The notes under the pieces were generated by a model. It was not told the origin of the DNA. It saw only the letters and a program-made list of their open reading frames with translations, and did not search any database. A stretch of DNA of 64,000 nucleotides from positions 1 through 64,000 of the forward strand of contig WHVA01000085.1 in assembly GCA_015179125.1 (NCBI GenBank), written 5' to 3'. How positions within the stretch are numbered: the stretch's first letter is position 1; each line of letters begins with the position of its first letter. Below, one piece after another: positions 54,983 through 64,000 of the stretch. Source of the stretch: Gautieria morchelliformis. Its lineage: Eukaryota > Basidiomycota > Agaricomycetes > Gomphales > Gomphaceae. A program made the position numbers and the translations under genes.

Positions 54983-56527
54983 ATGTAAGACAGGACAGGA
55001 AGACAAAACGGACGGTGTGGTCTCCTGTGGGCCGGTCGATCTGCACAGTAGAGTATAGAACGACGGGGGAACACGCAAAGAAGGCCAAGTATCGGATGGC
55101 AATCAAACTACACAGCCAAAGGTATCTCATCACGCTGCCCGCAGGCGCGCGGATTGGTAGCAGCGTTGACACTCTCTACCACGCTACCTGAAAACATCAC
55201 AAGAGCTGCCTGATTTTGTGTAGTTTCACTTATCTTCACAACTCACTATCATCACACGAGCACACCATCAGCGATGACGTGACCCTAAATAGTAAAATCT
55301 CTAGGTTTAGTTGTGATAATCAGGAGAATGCTATTTTCTTAGTTTGCACGCAACCATGCAGCCAAAATGCCACGGACGGCTGGTGCATGACCGGTTGCCC
55401 TATTGGCAGGTGTTTGCCCATGACTGCGTTGCTATCACAGTTGGGGGTTCGCACGGGCATGCACCAACTTAGCGAAAATTCTCGGGACCAGGTGTCACGT
55501 GACATGTAAGTTTTGTCTAACAGCACCAAATAGCTCACGCCATACAAATACTTGGCAGTACAGTATGCCCGTAAAGCAGTATTTTTCCCTCCTACCACCG
55601 CCTTCCCCACCGTCTGGTCACGGTGCTCTGCCAGATCCTCCTCTGTTGAACTTGGTGCTGTCCTGCTGCCAACTCAGTCTAGCTCTGTCCACTCTGTGCT
55701 GTCTCCTGCCGCCAAGTCAGTGTAATGGCTCTGTCCACCGGCCTGCGCTGTCTCCTTCAAGACTCATCGCTATGTTCTCTGTCTTGGCCTGCTTCAAGCT
55801 CAGCTTTGGGTTATTGGTCTCTTTCCTTGTACTGTATCCCCTGCTATTATAGTCTTCGCTGGGCCTGTTCTGCGTCCTTCGTTCCCCAAGTCCGGTCACA
55901 TCTTCTGCGTCGTCCGTTGGCGGAATCGGAGTGCGGGGATGTAATTTTTGATATCTTAACAACACCTAAAAATTATTATTGTAATAATATTTGTTGTTTG
56001 GCAGTTGCAGACAAACTAACCAACCCCTGCCACATCCGGTCATTGCTCCTGACGCAGGTTTGACACTGAGTGCACCAAACCATAAACAGTAGCTGTAGCA
56101 TTATATGTTTGATAGTGAATATAACACATTGAACTAAGGGAACACATCACTGGCGGATATCGGGCAGCGACCGAACGGCGGAAGTTGTGACTGGATGATG
56201 TCGGATGTCAAACGGCAAGAACAGCCCTTGAAACCTGTTAGTTTCGTCGCAAGCCTCCGGCTGTGTAGTTGGGGTCCAGGGCAGCTTGCCCCGAAGACAA
56301 CAAATCTCCCGAGCGTCGTTTGGGTCCTAATACGAGTAATAATAGCACGATATTTATTGTACTCTGCTGGCGAAACGAAAGCCACGTGGCACTTGGGTCA
56401 TCTTAGTCGCAACAGATCAAATAACGCTGTTTCACTCGCATATGATAATATTCTGTCCAGTGAACAATACGTCACTTCGAATAATTACGAATACCTCTCC
56501 GTCTAACGGAAGAGAGGCAAACACTAC
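54983..56527. other. Intergenic region without a recognised gene
   Basis: About 1.5 kb between two minus-strand genes. The region 55600-55790 contains imperfectly repeated CT-rich motifs (ctctgtcca..., ctgtctcctgccgcc, ctgtctccttc), and 55960-56000 is very AT-rich (aaaattattattgtaataat). Open frames here are short and lack conserved motifs or a consistent exon series. It presumably holds the promoter of the unknown nuclear gene and the 3' region of glutamine synthetase. A decayed repeat element is possible, but I see no ends. Confidence 0.4.
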
Positions 56528-57831
56528 TTAGTTGAGAATGGTCGTCTCCACAATAATCCCAGTTACGCGGTATGGGTCTAGAGAAGAGTGGCGTCAGCAG
56601 GGGCGCAATGTGGCGCAATTGTACGCAGAAAAATACGCACCAATGTTCGAGGCAGGACGTCTGTCTTCCAGGTATCCATAACCCTGCCCAGCAACGTGCC
56701 TTGGAATACGAATGCTAGCGCCACGGTTTGCCACGCCCGAGCTGAAGCTCGAAATGTGACCGGTTTCGTGCCTCCCCGTCAAGCGCATGTCGTTGTCTTC
56801 GCCATAGACCTGGATATGTTCCGCGTGCTTCTTCGCCAACTTCTCAATTGCCTCCTCAATCTTCTTCAATCCGCCCGGTTCACGCATCTCCTTGGTCGAG
56901 TAATTAGTGTGACACCCTGCTCCGTTCCAGTCACCGGACAGTGGCTTGGGGTGGAATGACACCTTGATGCCCCACATCTCGGCGACGCGGGTGAGAAGGT
57001 AGCGAGCCATCCACAAGTGATCACCCATTGAGATACCTTCACATGGGCCGACCTGGAATTCCCACTGGGATGGCATCACTTCAGCGTTGATACCGCTGAT
57101 GTTAATGCCGGCGTAGAGACAGGCACGGTAATGCGCTTCTATGAGATCACGAGCGAAAACCTTGCCGGTTCCTACGTGTTTACGCAGTCAGTCCACCTGA
57201 TACAACTTGTGGAGTGAGGACGGACCAGCTCCGCAATAGTATGGACCCTGAGGACCTGGGAAACCACCCTTTGGCCAACCGTAGGGTGTGCCATCGGCAT
57301 CGAAGAGCGTGTACTCTTGTTCGAGGCCGAACCAAGGAACGGACTCTTTGGCCAAGTCCATCGACTTCTTCGCATGATGGCGGAAATTTGTTTTATTCGG
57401 CGTGCCATCGTTGTTGTATGTCTCGGCGAGTACTAGGATGTTCTCCCCACCACGAAATGGGTCTTTGAAGATAGCAGCGGGACGGAGATATACGTCGGAA
57501 TCATGGCCGGGAGCTTGGTTGGTCGACGAGCCATCGAAATCCCAGACACGGAGGTCACCAAGGTCCTTTACTTTCTTCGCCACCGTCTACAAGAAGGGTA
57601 AGTGTCAGAGAAGTGTCAGAGAAGTGTGTTGTCGGCAAGATTGGCACATACGGTGGTCTTTGAGCGCAGACCACCGTCGCCGTCAATCCAAACATCTATT
57701 TAACGTGTCAAAACGCGCGGTCTACAGGCAAAGACGCGAAAAAAAGGCATACATTCTGCCTGGATCTTGTCACCCTGCGGGAGGGCGAGGAAGTGGTTGA
57801 GGAGATCGGCACGCCAGATGGGACTCGACAT
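56528..57831 (-). CDS. GLN1: Glutamine synthetase (eukaryotic GSII type)
   Basis: Cytosolic enzyme forming glutamine from glutamate, ammonia and ATP. The start at 57831 gives [20 protein letters not shown]. Later exons: [20 protein letters not shown] (the DFDGSST signature), [40 protein letters not shown] with the metal-binding ExE, and [14 protein letters not shown]. The next large exon gives [40 protein letters not shown] and [29 protein letters not shown], containing ammonium- and ATP-site residues. A last intron splits N-I-D before [15 protein letters not shown] (stop 56528-56530). Length (about 355 residues) and motifs are standard. A longer in-frame N-terminus starting at 57894 is possible but not conserved. 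Confidence 0.95.
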
Positions 57832-58224
57832 AAGCAAGAAGTTCTGATGTGGGGTTATATGGGGAGTGGGTACGGGTGAAAGTCGTACGCCCACACAAAA
57901 ACTGCTTTATATACAGTTCTCAAAGCAGATCGGGCTTTGAAATAACCCTGGCTTGTGATTGGAGTGATAAGAGATAGTAGCTTATCCACCCAATCAATGT
58001 TCGTCGGAGCTCGAAAAGGCGCGGACCAAAACTTATCTTCCGGCCAATTTCCGCATGTTGTTTGCAAATTGGAGCACGCGTCATACTATGATACAGGGTG
58101 AGCAGCGCCATACATTTCGGGAGGGAGCCTGCTGCATCCTCAAAGCTGTAATATTGGATGACTATCCGTTCGGACTTACGGCTCCTAATAGGATATTATC
58201 GCTGTGCTTCACCGGCTCGGAACA
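57832..58224. promoter_or_regulatory. Promoter region of glutamine synthetase; 3' flank of J-domain gene
   Basis: This 393-bp gap between two minus-strand genes carries no conserved frame. Two GATA-containing sites (gtgataagagatag, about 57965-57978) lie roughly 135 bp upstream of the GLN1 start; GATA factors control nitrogen genes in fungi, so a role is possible but unproven. Confidence 0.4.
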
Positions 58225-59631
58225 TCAACGTCTTTTCACTGGTTTCCGACGTCTACCTCCTGCCATAGTAGCCCCCTTTGATCGCTTGGCTTCCGACGCA
58301 GAATCTGTCTCGTCCATGTCCGTATCTTCACTCTCCTGTGTTTCGCTCGAGGAGGAAGCGTTCGGATATCTGCGGATGTAGCTGTACAGAGACTTTGCAA
58401 GAGCCAAGAACCATGTGCGACCAATTGCTGGTGGCGATGCTGCTGAGTTGTCTAGAGGAAGAAGTTCTCCATGGGGCTCAAGCTAATCTCAGGCGACGAG
58501 GGCCAGGCAAAATGGTCAGACGAGCTAATGTCAGGAACCAGGGCACACACAATGTACACGTGATCCCCCTCAACCACCATCTCTATCCATTTTCCCCCGC
58601 TCGTATACTCCTCGCCGTCGTCGGCGACATGCGACCCGCCGCCAACATTCACTTTCACCTAAGAAGCGACATTTCAACATACTGGCCAACTTGAGTTCGT
58701 GCAATTGTACCTTTCGCCTGCCCTCGACGCGGTTTAGCTTAGGGCCCCATGCAGCCAATCTGGCTTTGCTAACAAATTGCTGGATTCGTGCCAGGTCATT
58801 CTTGTAGTTCATTCGCTGGATGATATATTGTAGGCCAGAAGTCAAGAATATTAGAAATGTGAGGACGGTCTAGAAGACAACAAGGTCAGTACGGCAATAT
58901 GCGAACCAGTCGTCGTGACTTGCTCCTAGGCCTGGGCGGAATCGAGCATAGTAGTATCCGGTGCCTATGAGAAGCAATCAGCATAAGTATATGATCCATA
59001 GATTTCTTGTGAAATCGCACCTCGCCATTTAGGGACGCCATTCTTGTAGAAAAAGTCGTAACGTTTTCGACTTTCCTCGTTCCTCAGTATAGTAGATATT
59101 ACGCCGAGCCTAGAAAACCGTTCGTGAGCACCCTTGACGCCAGGGTTTTTATCCGGGCTAACGTGACGTATGAGCACGGTTCTCGCGGTTACTGCCAGTG
59201 AACTGTCCAACGCACTGTAATATAACACCTGCGCCAGATGAGTTGGTAGATGCCCAGAATCATGTAGATGGACTTACTCTTTTTTCTATAGGCTTTCCCA
59301 ATGTCCGGTATTGTCGCAGTGGATTCGACACCAAGAAAAGAATAGAAAGTAGTACCCTTTCCTACGGGTACAGATACTTAGAACTGAGATGATTTTGGAC
59401 CAGCAGCACAAGCAGACCTTCCCCTGCTTCTAGTTCGCTCACGAGATCAAATATTTCATGGTCATACTTGCTCATTGGTGAGATTCGACGGTTTCAAAGA
59501 TAACTTCACCAACATACTTTGTCCCAACTTGACTACTGGTCAGATGGCCATCAACAGGGAATGATTCAATCTCACCCATATGCTGTCAGCCCAAGGAATG
59601 CAAAGAGAGAGAATATGAGGAGGATCCTCAT
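58225..59631 (-). CDS. ERJ5: ER membrane J-domain protein (ERJ5-like)
   Basis: Hsp40-type co-chaperone of the ER membrane. The start at 59631 gives a signal sequence or first membrane span, [19 protein letters not shown]. The J-domain follows: [19 protein letters not shown], an exon of about 22 nt giving MRWTVHW, and [20 protein letters not shown]. The His codon of HPD is read as CA|C across a 37-nt intron (see findings). Then [20 protein letters not shown], typical of Erj5, precedes a second membrane segment ([20 protein letters not shown]). The cytosolic or luminal tail includes [20 protein letters not shown] and ends in an acidic Ser-rich run followed by [11 protein letters not shown] (stop 58225-58227). 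Many introns. Confidence 0.83.
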
Positions 59632-60541
59632 AAGAAAACAAAGATTTGAGAGTTCCGACAGAAGTGCCGAATCGAAAAATATGTGGGAGCGCCCACAACG
59701 CGTACACAGGATCGATTGGCTGAGCAGTCCTAAATGCAAGGCCCACGTGTTGTGACCCGCAGTATATACGCACTCGGAAAGAACAGCTTTGACACCCATG
59801 TTATCCGAGCGATATTATTCCAGCATGAAATGAATTGTATGTCATGGTAACATCAATAGCAGCCAGCTGGCTCCAATAACAAAATATATCACTGTTCACC
59901 ACTGGCCCATCGTATACCTCTGACCATGCTTATTCCTTGAAATGTGAGATCCTGGCGGTGGAGGATGCAGCACTCCACAGCACAAGCCTATCGAGCAGGT
60001 GCCCATAAAGTGTACAGCTCAGCATCTGAAGGGTCAAAGGTTGTTGTCATGGCTGGATCAGCTTTGATAACTCCTTTACGGTGAGGCGAGTGCATTCCCC
60101 ACAATGGTGCTAGAGACGGCTCAGCCGACGGCCGTCCTGCCACTGGCGAGCCTATTGTTGACGATGGGGTGTGGCCTCGATCGGATTCCGGGAACTGTGA
60201 ATGTTCATGTGCAATCCTAGCTCACATGTGCCCATTCAACGGTGAAGAACGACGTACCGCGCCAGTCATCAGTGGTGTACCATAGCTAGCAGATCTGCGG
60301 TTCCGCATTTCGTTTGGCGATGATTCAGCTGGCGGTCCAGTTAGACAAAAATCATGAATGAGTTGAGTGCCATACTCGAGTGTTGAGACATGGTACACTA
60401 CAGTACTTCAACTTGGCAAACGCTTTACTGTAATGGTGACGTAATCGCCAAACTCCTTGTTTTGGTGGCGCAGGCTCTAAAGCCACACAAACTTTTTCCT
60501 CCTGCCACCACCACCGCCTTGCACCCCGAAAGCCTTGCATC
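59632..60541. other. Divergent intergenic region between ERJ5-like and VID27 genes
   Basis: About 0.9 kb with both promoters. No conserved frame is seen. Notable features are short AT-rich stretches around 59820-59900 and CT/CCA-rich sequence (cctcctgccaccaccaccgc, about 60498-60517) just before the VID27 start. Confidence 0.4.
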
Positions 60542-63538
60542 ATGTTCATGCTCAAGAGCTGTTAGTGACCAATACTTCTAACCTTTCCCTGGTCGCGTTC
60601 TGACTTCCTATCGTGTAGTGTTCGGCAAGGTCTGGAGTAAGCATGCCGCCCCTTTATCGTCGCGTCCTTAAGCTTAAAATGTTTCTACAGATGATCCCAA
60701 TGCTGCTGAATTGGCACAGATTTCCACAGGACAACTCTATCTCGTACGGCCGGATAGCGTTAAGGGGTCGCGTGAATGCATGTGGGCTGATCTTCGATAC
60801 ATTTACTGCGATGTGCTTATTGTTATCTAACTTATCGTCAAAGCTACCAAAACGCCATGGCGACCATTCGGCGCGTAATGACCGCGGATTTCCATTTTCA
60901 GCTTGTTGTCACCCGCGTTTTTGAGGAGGGGGAGGAGCTTCTACTGGATGAAGATGATGAGAGTACGTAGATAAAGGAAGTTTCCGCACGCTTACTGAGG
61001 GATACGTTATATTAGCTGATCAGGAACGTTCCTTCTTAATTGACGAAGCCCTCCAGTTCCGTTCGGGTACATTTGAGGACCAGCCTACTTTTCTGTGGCG
61101 TGACCTCGAAGATGACGAGGACGATATGTTCGAATATGTTGCCACCGGCGCAAATGGACCTACTGTGGCCTTTTTCCAAACATCAATGTACAAGGCCATG
61201 TATGAACGTAAATACGGAAAGAGCTCCGCAGATACAACAGATGAAGATCTGCAGCAATTTGTTCATGAGTAAATTCACCCTTTCCCCTTATTGTCTTACC
61301 TTCATCCATATTCCACTCTAGCTCGCAGACATCCAAGGGATCACCGGAAGCGATCAGATCTCACAAGGATCCTAGCCTTACTGCTGCAATGGCGAAATTG
61401 TCTGTTTCGTCCACACAGCCACCACAGATCGAATCTCAATCACCGTTATCACATAAGCCTGTGATGATTTCTGAGCCTGCTACTTTGTATCTGTGGGATG
61501 TGGAGATCGAGCAGTTCAAACGCCAAGGAGATGTGGAGGCTTGTATAATAGAAAACGGGGGACGTGATTGTAAGCATCTCTTGACTTTGTTGGTGTCTAT
61601 AGCCCTCGCATTAATAGTCGCGACCCCCTACCCCCTTCCCGCGGCTAGACTGGCTCCAGGCACGTGGACGTGATGCATTCGCGTCTCACCAAGTTGGGCC
61701 TGAGCTGAACCCTAGGTTTGCGACGGTACGACTTAACTCTGGCAACAGCCACCCTGATAGTTCAACTGACTGTGATTTTCAGGTTGTGCACTCCATGTCG
61801 TGGAATCAGTTCTCCCCTCGAGGCGTACAGCAATCATACTGCATTAGATTCAATGACCCCGAATCTTTTGGTCGATTCAAGGAGGCATTTGCACAGTGCC
61901 AGTACGAGATGCTTCATGACGTGTCGTGGGACAAAGTCAAGGTCAGTCTTTTTGATGAGCGTCGTGACTCGTCTTGACAGGTATGTTCTTAACCCTAGGC
62001 CGATGAACAACAATATGCCTTGCGCTCATACGACGAGGATGTCGAGATGGCAGATGGAGCAGTTGAGGAGGAGGAGGACGAGGAGGAAGTTGAATCGGAG
62101 TTGGGCGCTGAGGAAGGTTCGTCGAACAGTTCGATTTCGTGGTTGATTCACAACTCGCTCGCTTACAGAGGAGGAGGAGGAGGAGGAGGAGGAAGATGTA
62201 CAACAGGAAGCAGACCCTCAAGCCAAGTCTTTCCAAGAAGGTGGCATGAATAAGCAGCTCGTCGTGTCCAAAGAACGGTCCTATGTCGAAAACCGTGGTA
62301 GGATTGGCGTCTTTAAAAACTCAAACGATACGGGAGAACTCCAATATATCGCTACTATCAACAAGCTTGTTTCCCCGAATGGCCGACCCTTTGTGCCCAA
62401 GAAGGTTTGTCTCGACAAGAGAATCAGTTTGTTATCTAATCTATGGTTCCAGATGATGTTACATAATCAAGATGCCTCCATGGTACTGCAGAATCCGGAT
62501 GCCCCGAACTCACTATTCAACCTTGATATTGAAACTGGCAAAGTCGTCGAGGAATGGAAGGTTCATGACGACGTTCCGGTTGAGCACATGGCCCCCAATA
62601 CAAAGTTCTCTCAGGCGCAGCCTGACCGGACCCTCGTTGGTGCATCTCATAATGCCCTGTTTCGGGTGGACCCGCGTCTCTCGGGTAACAAGATGGTGGA
62701 TAGTCAATACAAACAATATACTTCAAAAAATAAGTTCTCAAGTGTTGCGACTACCGCGAGCGGGAAGTTAGCCGTCGGTAGCGGAAAGGGCGACATTAGG
62801 CTATTCGACGCTCTTGGAAAGAACGCAAAAACGGCATTACCACCTCTTGGTGATCCAATCCTTGGTGTGGACGTTACTGCCAACGGACGTTACATAATCG
62901 CGACCACCAAAACATACCTGCTTTTGATCGATACCCTCATTGGTGAGGGGCGATACAAGGGACAACTGGGATTCGACCGGAGCTTCCCGGCTGATGCCAA
63001 ACCTATGCCAAAGAGACTACAGCTTAGACCCGAACATGTGATGTACATGGGAGGCAATGTGTCATTTACACCCGCTAGGTAAAGGCAGATTTAGATCCAT
63101 CCCGTTGTGTAGTATGTTCACCAAAGTTCCTAGATTCAACTCTACGGAAGGCCAAGAAGAAAACCTGATTGTTACGGGGAACGGCCAGTTCGTTGTGGCG
63201 TGGGACTTCAACAAAGTCAAGAGGGGTAAACTTGATAAATATGAAATCCAACGGTACGGTTTTCCAACGCATACGGATCTTTGACGATGGTGCTCATGGA
63301 ACATTGCAGGTACGCCAAGAGGGTGGTGCAGGACGACTTTAAGTTTGGCGCAGACAAAGACATTGTATGTAGTTACTCCTTTCCTGCCGCTGACCGACTC
63401 ATGGTGGATTTATTACAGATTGTTGCTCTCGAGGACAATATACTGTCCACGAATAAGAAACAGCTCAGGCCTGCCACTCGAAAATCCTTGTCGAGTGCTC
63501 TTGAGAGCAGATCTAGTATAGTCAACAGCCCTTACTAA
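60542..63538 (+). CDS. VID27: VID27 family protein (cytoplasmic, vacuole import and degradation)
   Basis: Large cytoplasmic protein linked by yeast genetics to vacuolar degradation of gluconeogenic enzymes. The N-terminus is rebuilt from short exons. ATG 60542 gives MFMLKS, a phase-1 intron joins to LFGKVW, and another intron joins to NDPNAAELAQISTGQLYLVR, which matches the family start. Next comes a PH-like region with FHFQLVVTRVFEEGEELLLD, FLIDEALQFRSGTFEDQPTF. Further exons: SMSWNQFSPRGVQQSYCIRF, FGRFKEAFAQCQYEMLHDVS, then an acidic linker with a poly-Glu run encoded by a GAG/GGA repeat (62168-62193). The C-terminal WD40-like beta-propeller starts near 62400: NSLFNLDIETGKVVEEWKVH, FSSVATTASGKLAVGSGKGD, IRLFDALGKNAKTALPPLGD, VTGNGQFVVAWDFNKVKRGK. 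It ends SRSSIVNSPY (stop 63536-63538). Confidence 0.92.
62168..62193 (+). repeat. GAG/GGA microsatellite encoding poly-glutamate in VID27
   Basis: An uninterrupted run of about eight GAG triplets at the start of a VID27 exon encodes glutamates in the acidic linker between the N-terminal and propeller domains. Such tracts vary in length among strains. In frame, length changes only alter the linker. Confidence 0.85.
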
Positions 63539-64000
63539 TTGCCTGATTATTCTTTTCTTTCCCGAGGCACGTCCATTTTCTTAACTCCGGCGCCATTGGT
63601 GGGTTTACGCAATTTGTATCTGGATTTCACTCCAATTGTACTACGACTTAAGATCGTAATGAATAATACCAGTGTTACTGTACACATGGCATGGGTTGTA
63701 AGAAATCAAGAATTAGTAGTTTCCAATGGCTATGTTTCCGGCAGGAAGTCAATTGCGTTTCCGCCTCAACTTCTTTGGGTAAAAATGGTTTCAAGAACCC
63801 GACAGAAAAAGAAATGCCTTGGATGCTGCCTACAAACATGAGTCTCCCACTGAATTACAGTCATCCCCATCATGCTCGATCAGCCTCATGAAAGTTCGAG
63901 CCCAAGGTATATTTTCCCGGGTCGTGACTCTCGCACATGACCCCCGCGGCGAGTACTGGTACCACCGCGCCAATTTCCCATGACTGCTGTCTAGTTTCAG
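63539..64000. other. 3' flank of VID27; no supported gene
   Basis: The last 460 bases contain short open frames without recognisable motifs. The end of the window (about 63880-64000) is more GC-rich and ends in a CT-rich tttcag, which could be an intron end of a gene that continues outside, but nothing can be assigned. Confidence 0.35.

Noticed and set aside
59140-59170. Degenerate J-domain motif SPD
   Set aside because: A phase-consistent splice path restores HPD, so the SPD reading is probably intron sequence read as exon.

Overview
This window comes from a filamentous basidiomycete, most likely an Agaricomycete. Nearly every gene is split by many short introns (about 45-75 nt, GT...AG). 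Genes are packed tightly on both strands, and the families are fungal: HIS4, VID27, SEC15, STT4, FEX, TVP38, and an Argonaute of the quelling/RNAi type. No rRNA, CRISPR array or intact transposase was seen.

Layout. 0.4-2.7 kb: a multi-pass membrane protein (-). 3.5-7.8 kb: Argonaute (+). 8.1-12.7 kb: a long coiled-coil protein (+). 12.8-15.2 kb: casein kinase II beta subunit and ribosomal protein eL36. 15.4-16.9 kb: a TVP38-type Golgi membrane protein. 17-19.2 kb: a gene-poor stretch with an inverted STT4 fragment and two tandem duplications. 19.2-26.9 kb: phosphatidylinositol 4-kinase STT4. 27.1-29.6 kb: a calcium-regulated mitochondrial carrier. 29.7-37.1 kb: a tandem duplication carrying two TspO genes, the second unit interrupted by a 4.55-kb virus-like insertion. 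37.1-43.8 kb: fluoride exporter, 3-ketodihydrosphingosine reductase, ARF1 and SEC15. 43.9-44.2 kb: two divergent tRNA-Gln(CTG) genes. 44.3-63.5 kb: HIS4, pyruvate dehydrogenase E1-beta, an SDR, an alpha/beta hydrolase, IDH1, an unknown nuclear protein, glutamine synthetase, a J-domain ER protein and VID27.

The most unusual region is 29.7-37.1 kb. The host unit [5' part of a TMA17-like gene - shared promoter - TspO - last bases of FEX] was duplicated in tandem, with a junction at 31316/31317. The second copy was then opened in its shared promoter by DNA of a different style: intronless, closely packed or overlapping ORFs on both strands, a uracil-DNA-glycosylase-like gene, a RING-like cysteine pattern, and palindromes between convergent genes. 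The first host copy preserves the uninterrupted site, so the ends of the insertion can be placed nearly to the base. Inside it lie two 1349-bp inverted arms that appear identical, separated by 254 bp. This suggests a recent foldback rearrangement of a large-DNA-virus-like fragment. I could not assign it to a family.

Most other genes are housekeeping. Several neighbours are divergent, with very short shared promoters (PDB1/SDR 89 bp; hydrolase/IDH1 73 bp). PDB1, IDH1 and glutamine synthetase lie within 11 kb and together cover the route from pyruvate through 2-oxoglutarate towards glutamine, but co-regulation is only a guess. Exon joins were read by eye from splice sites and family conservation. 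Outer gene limits are more reliable than individual internal junctions.
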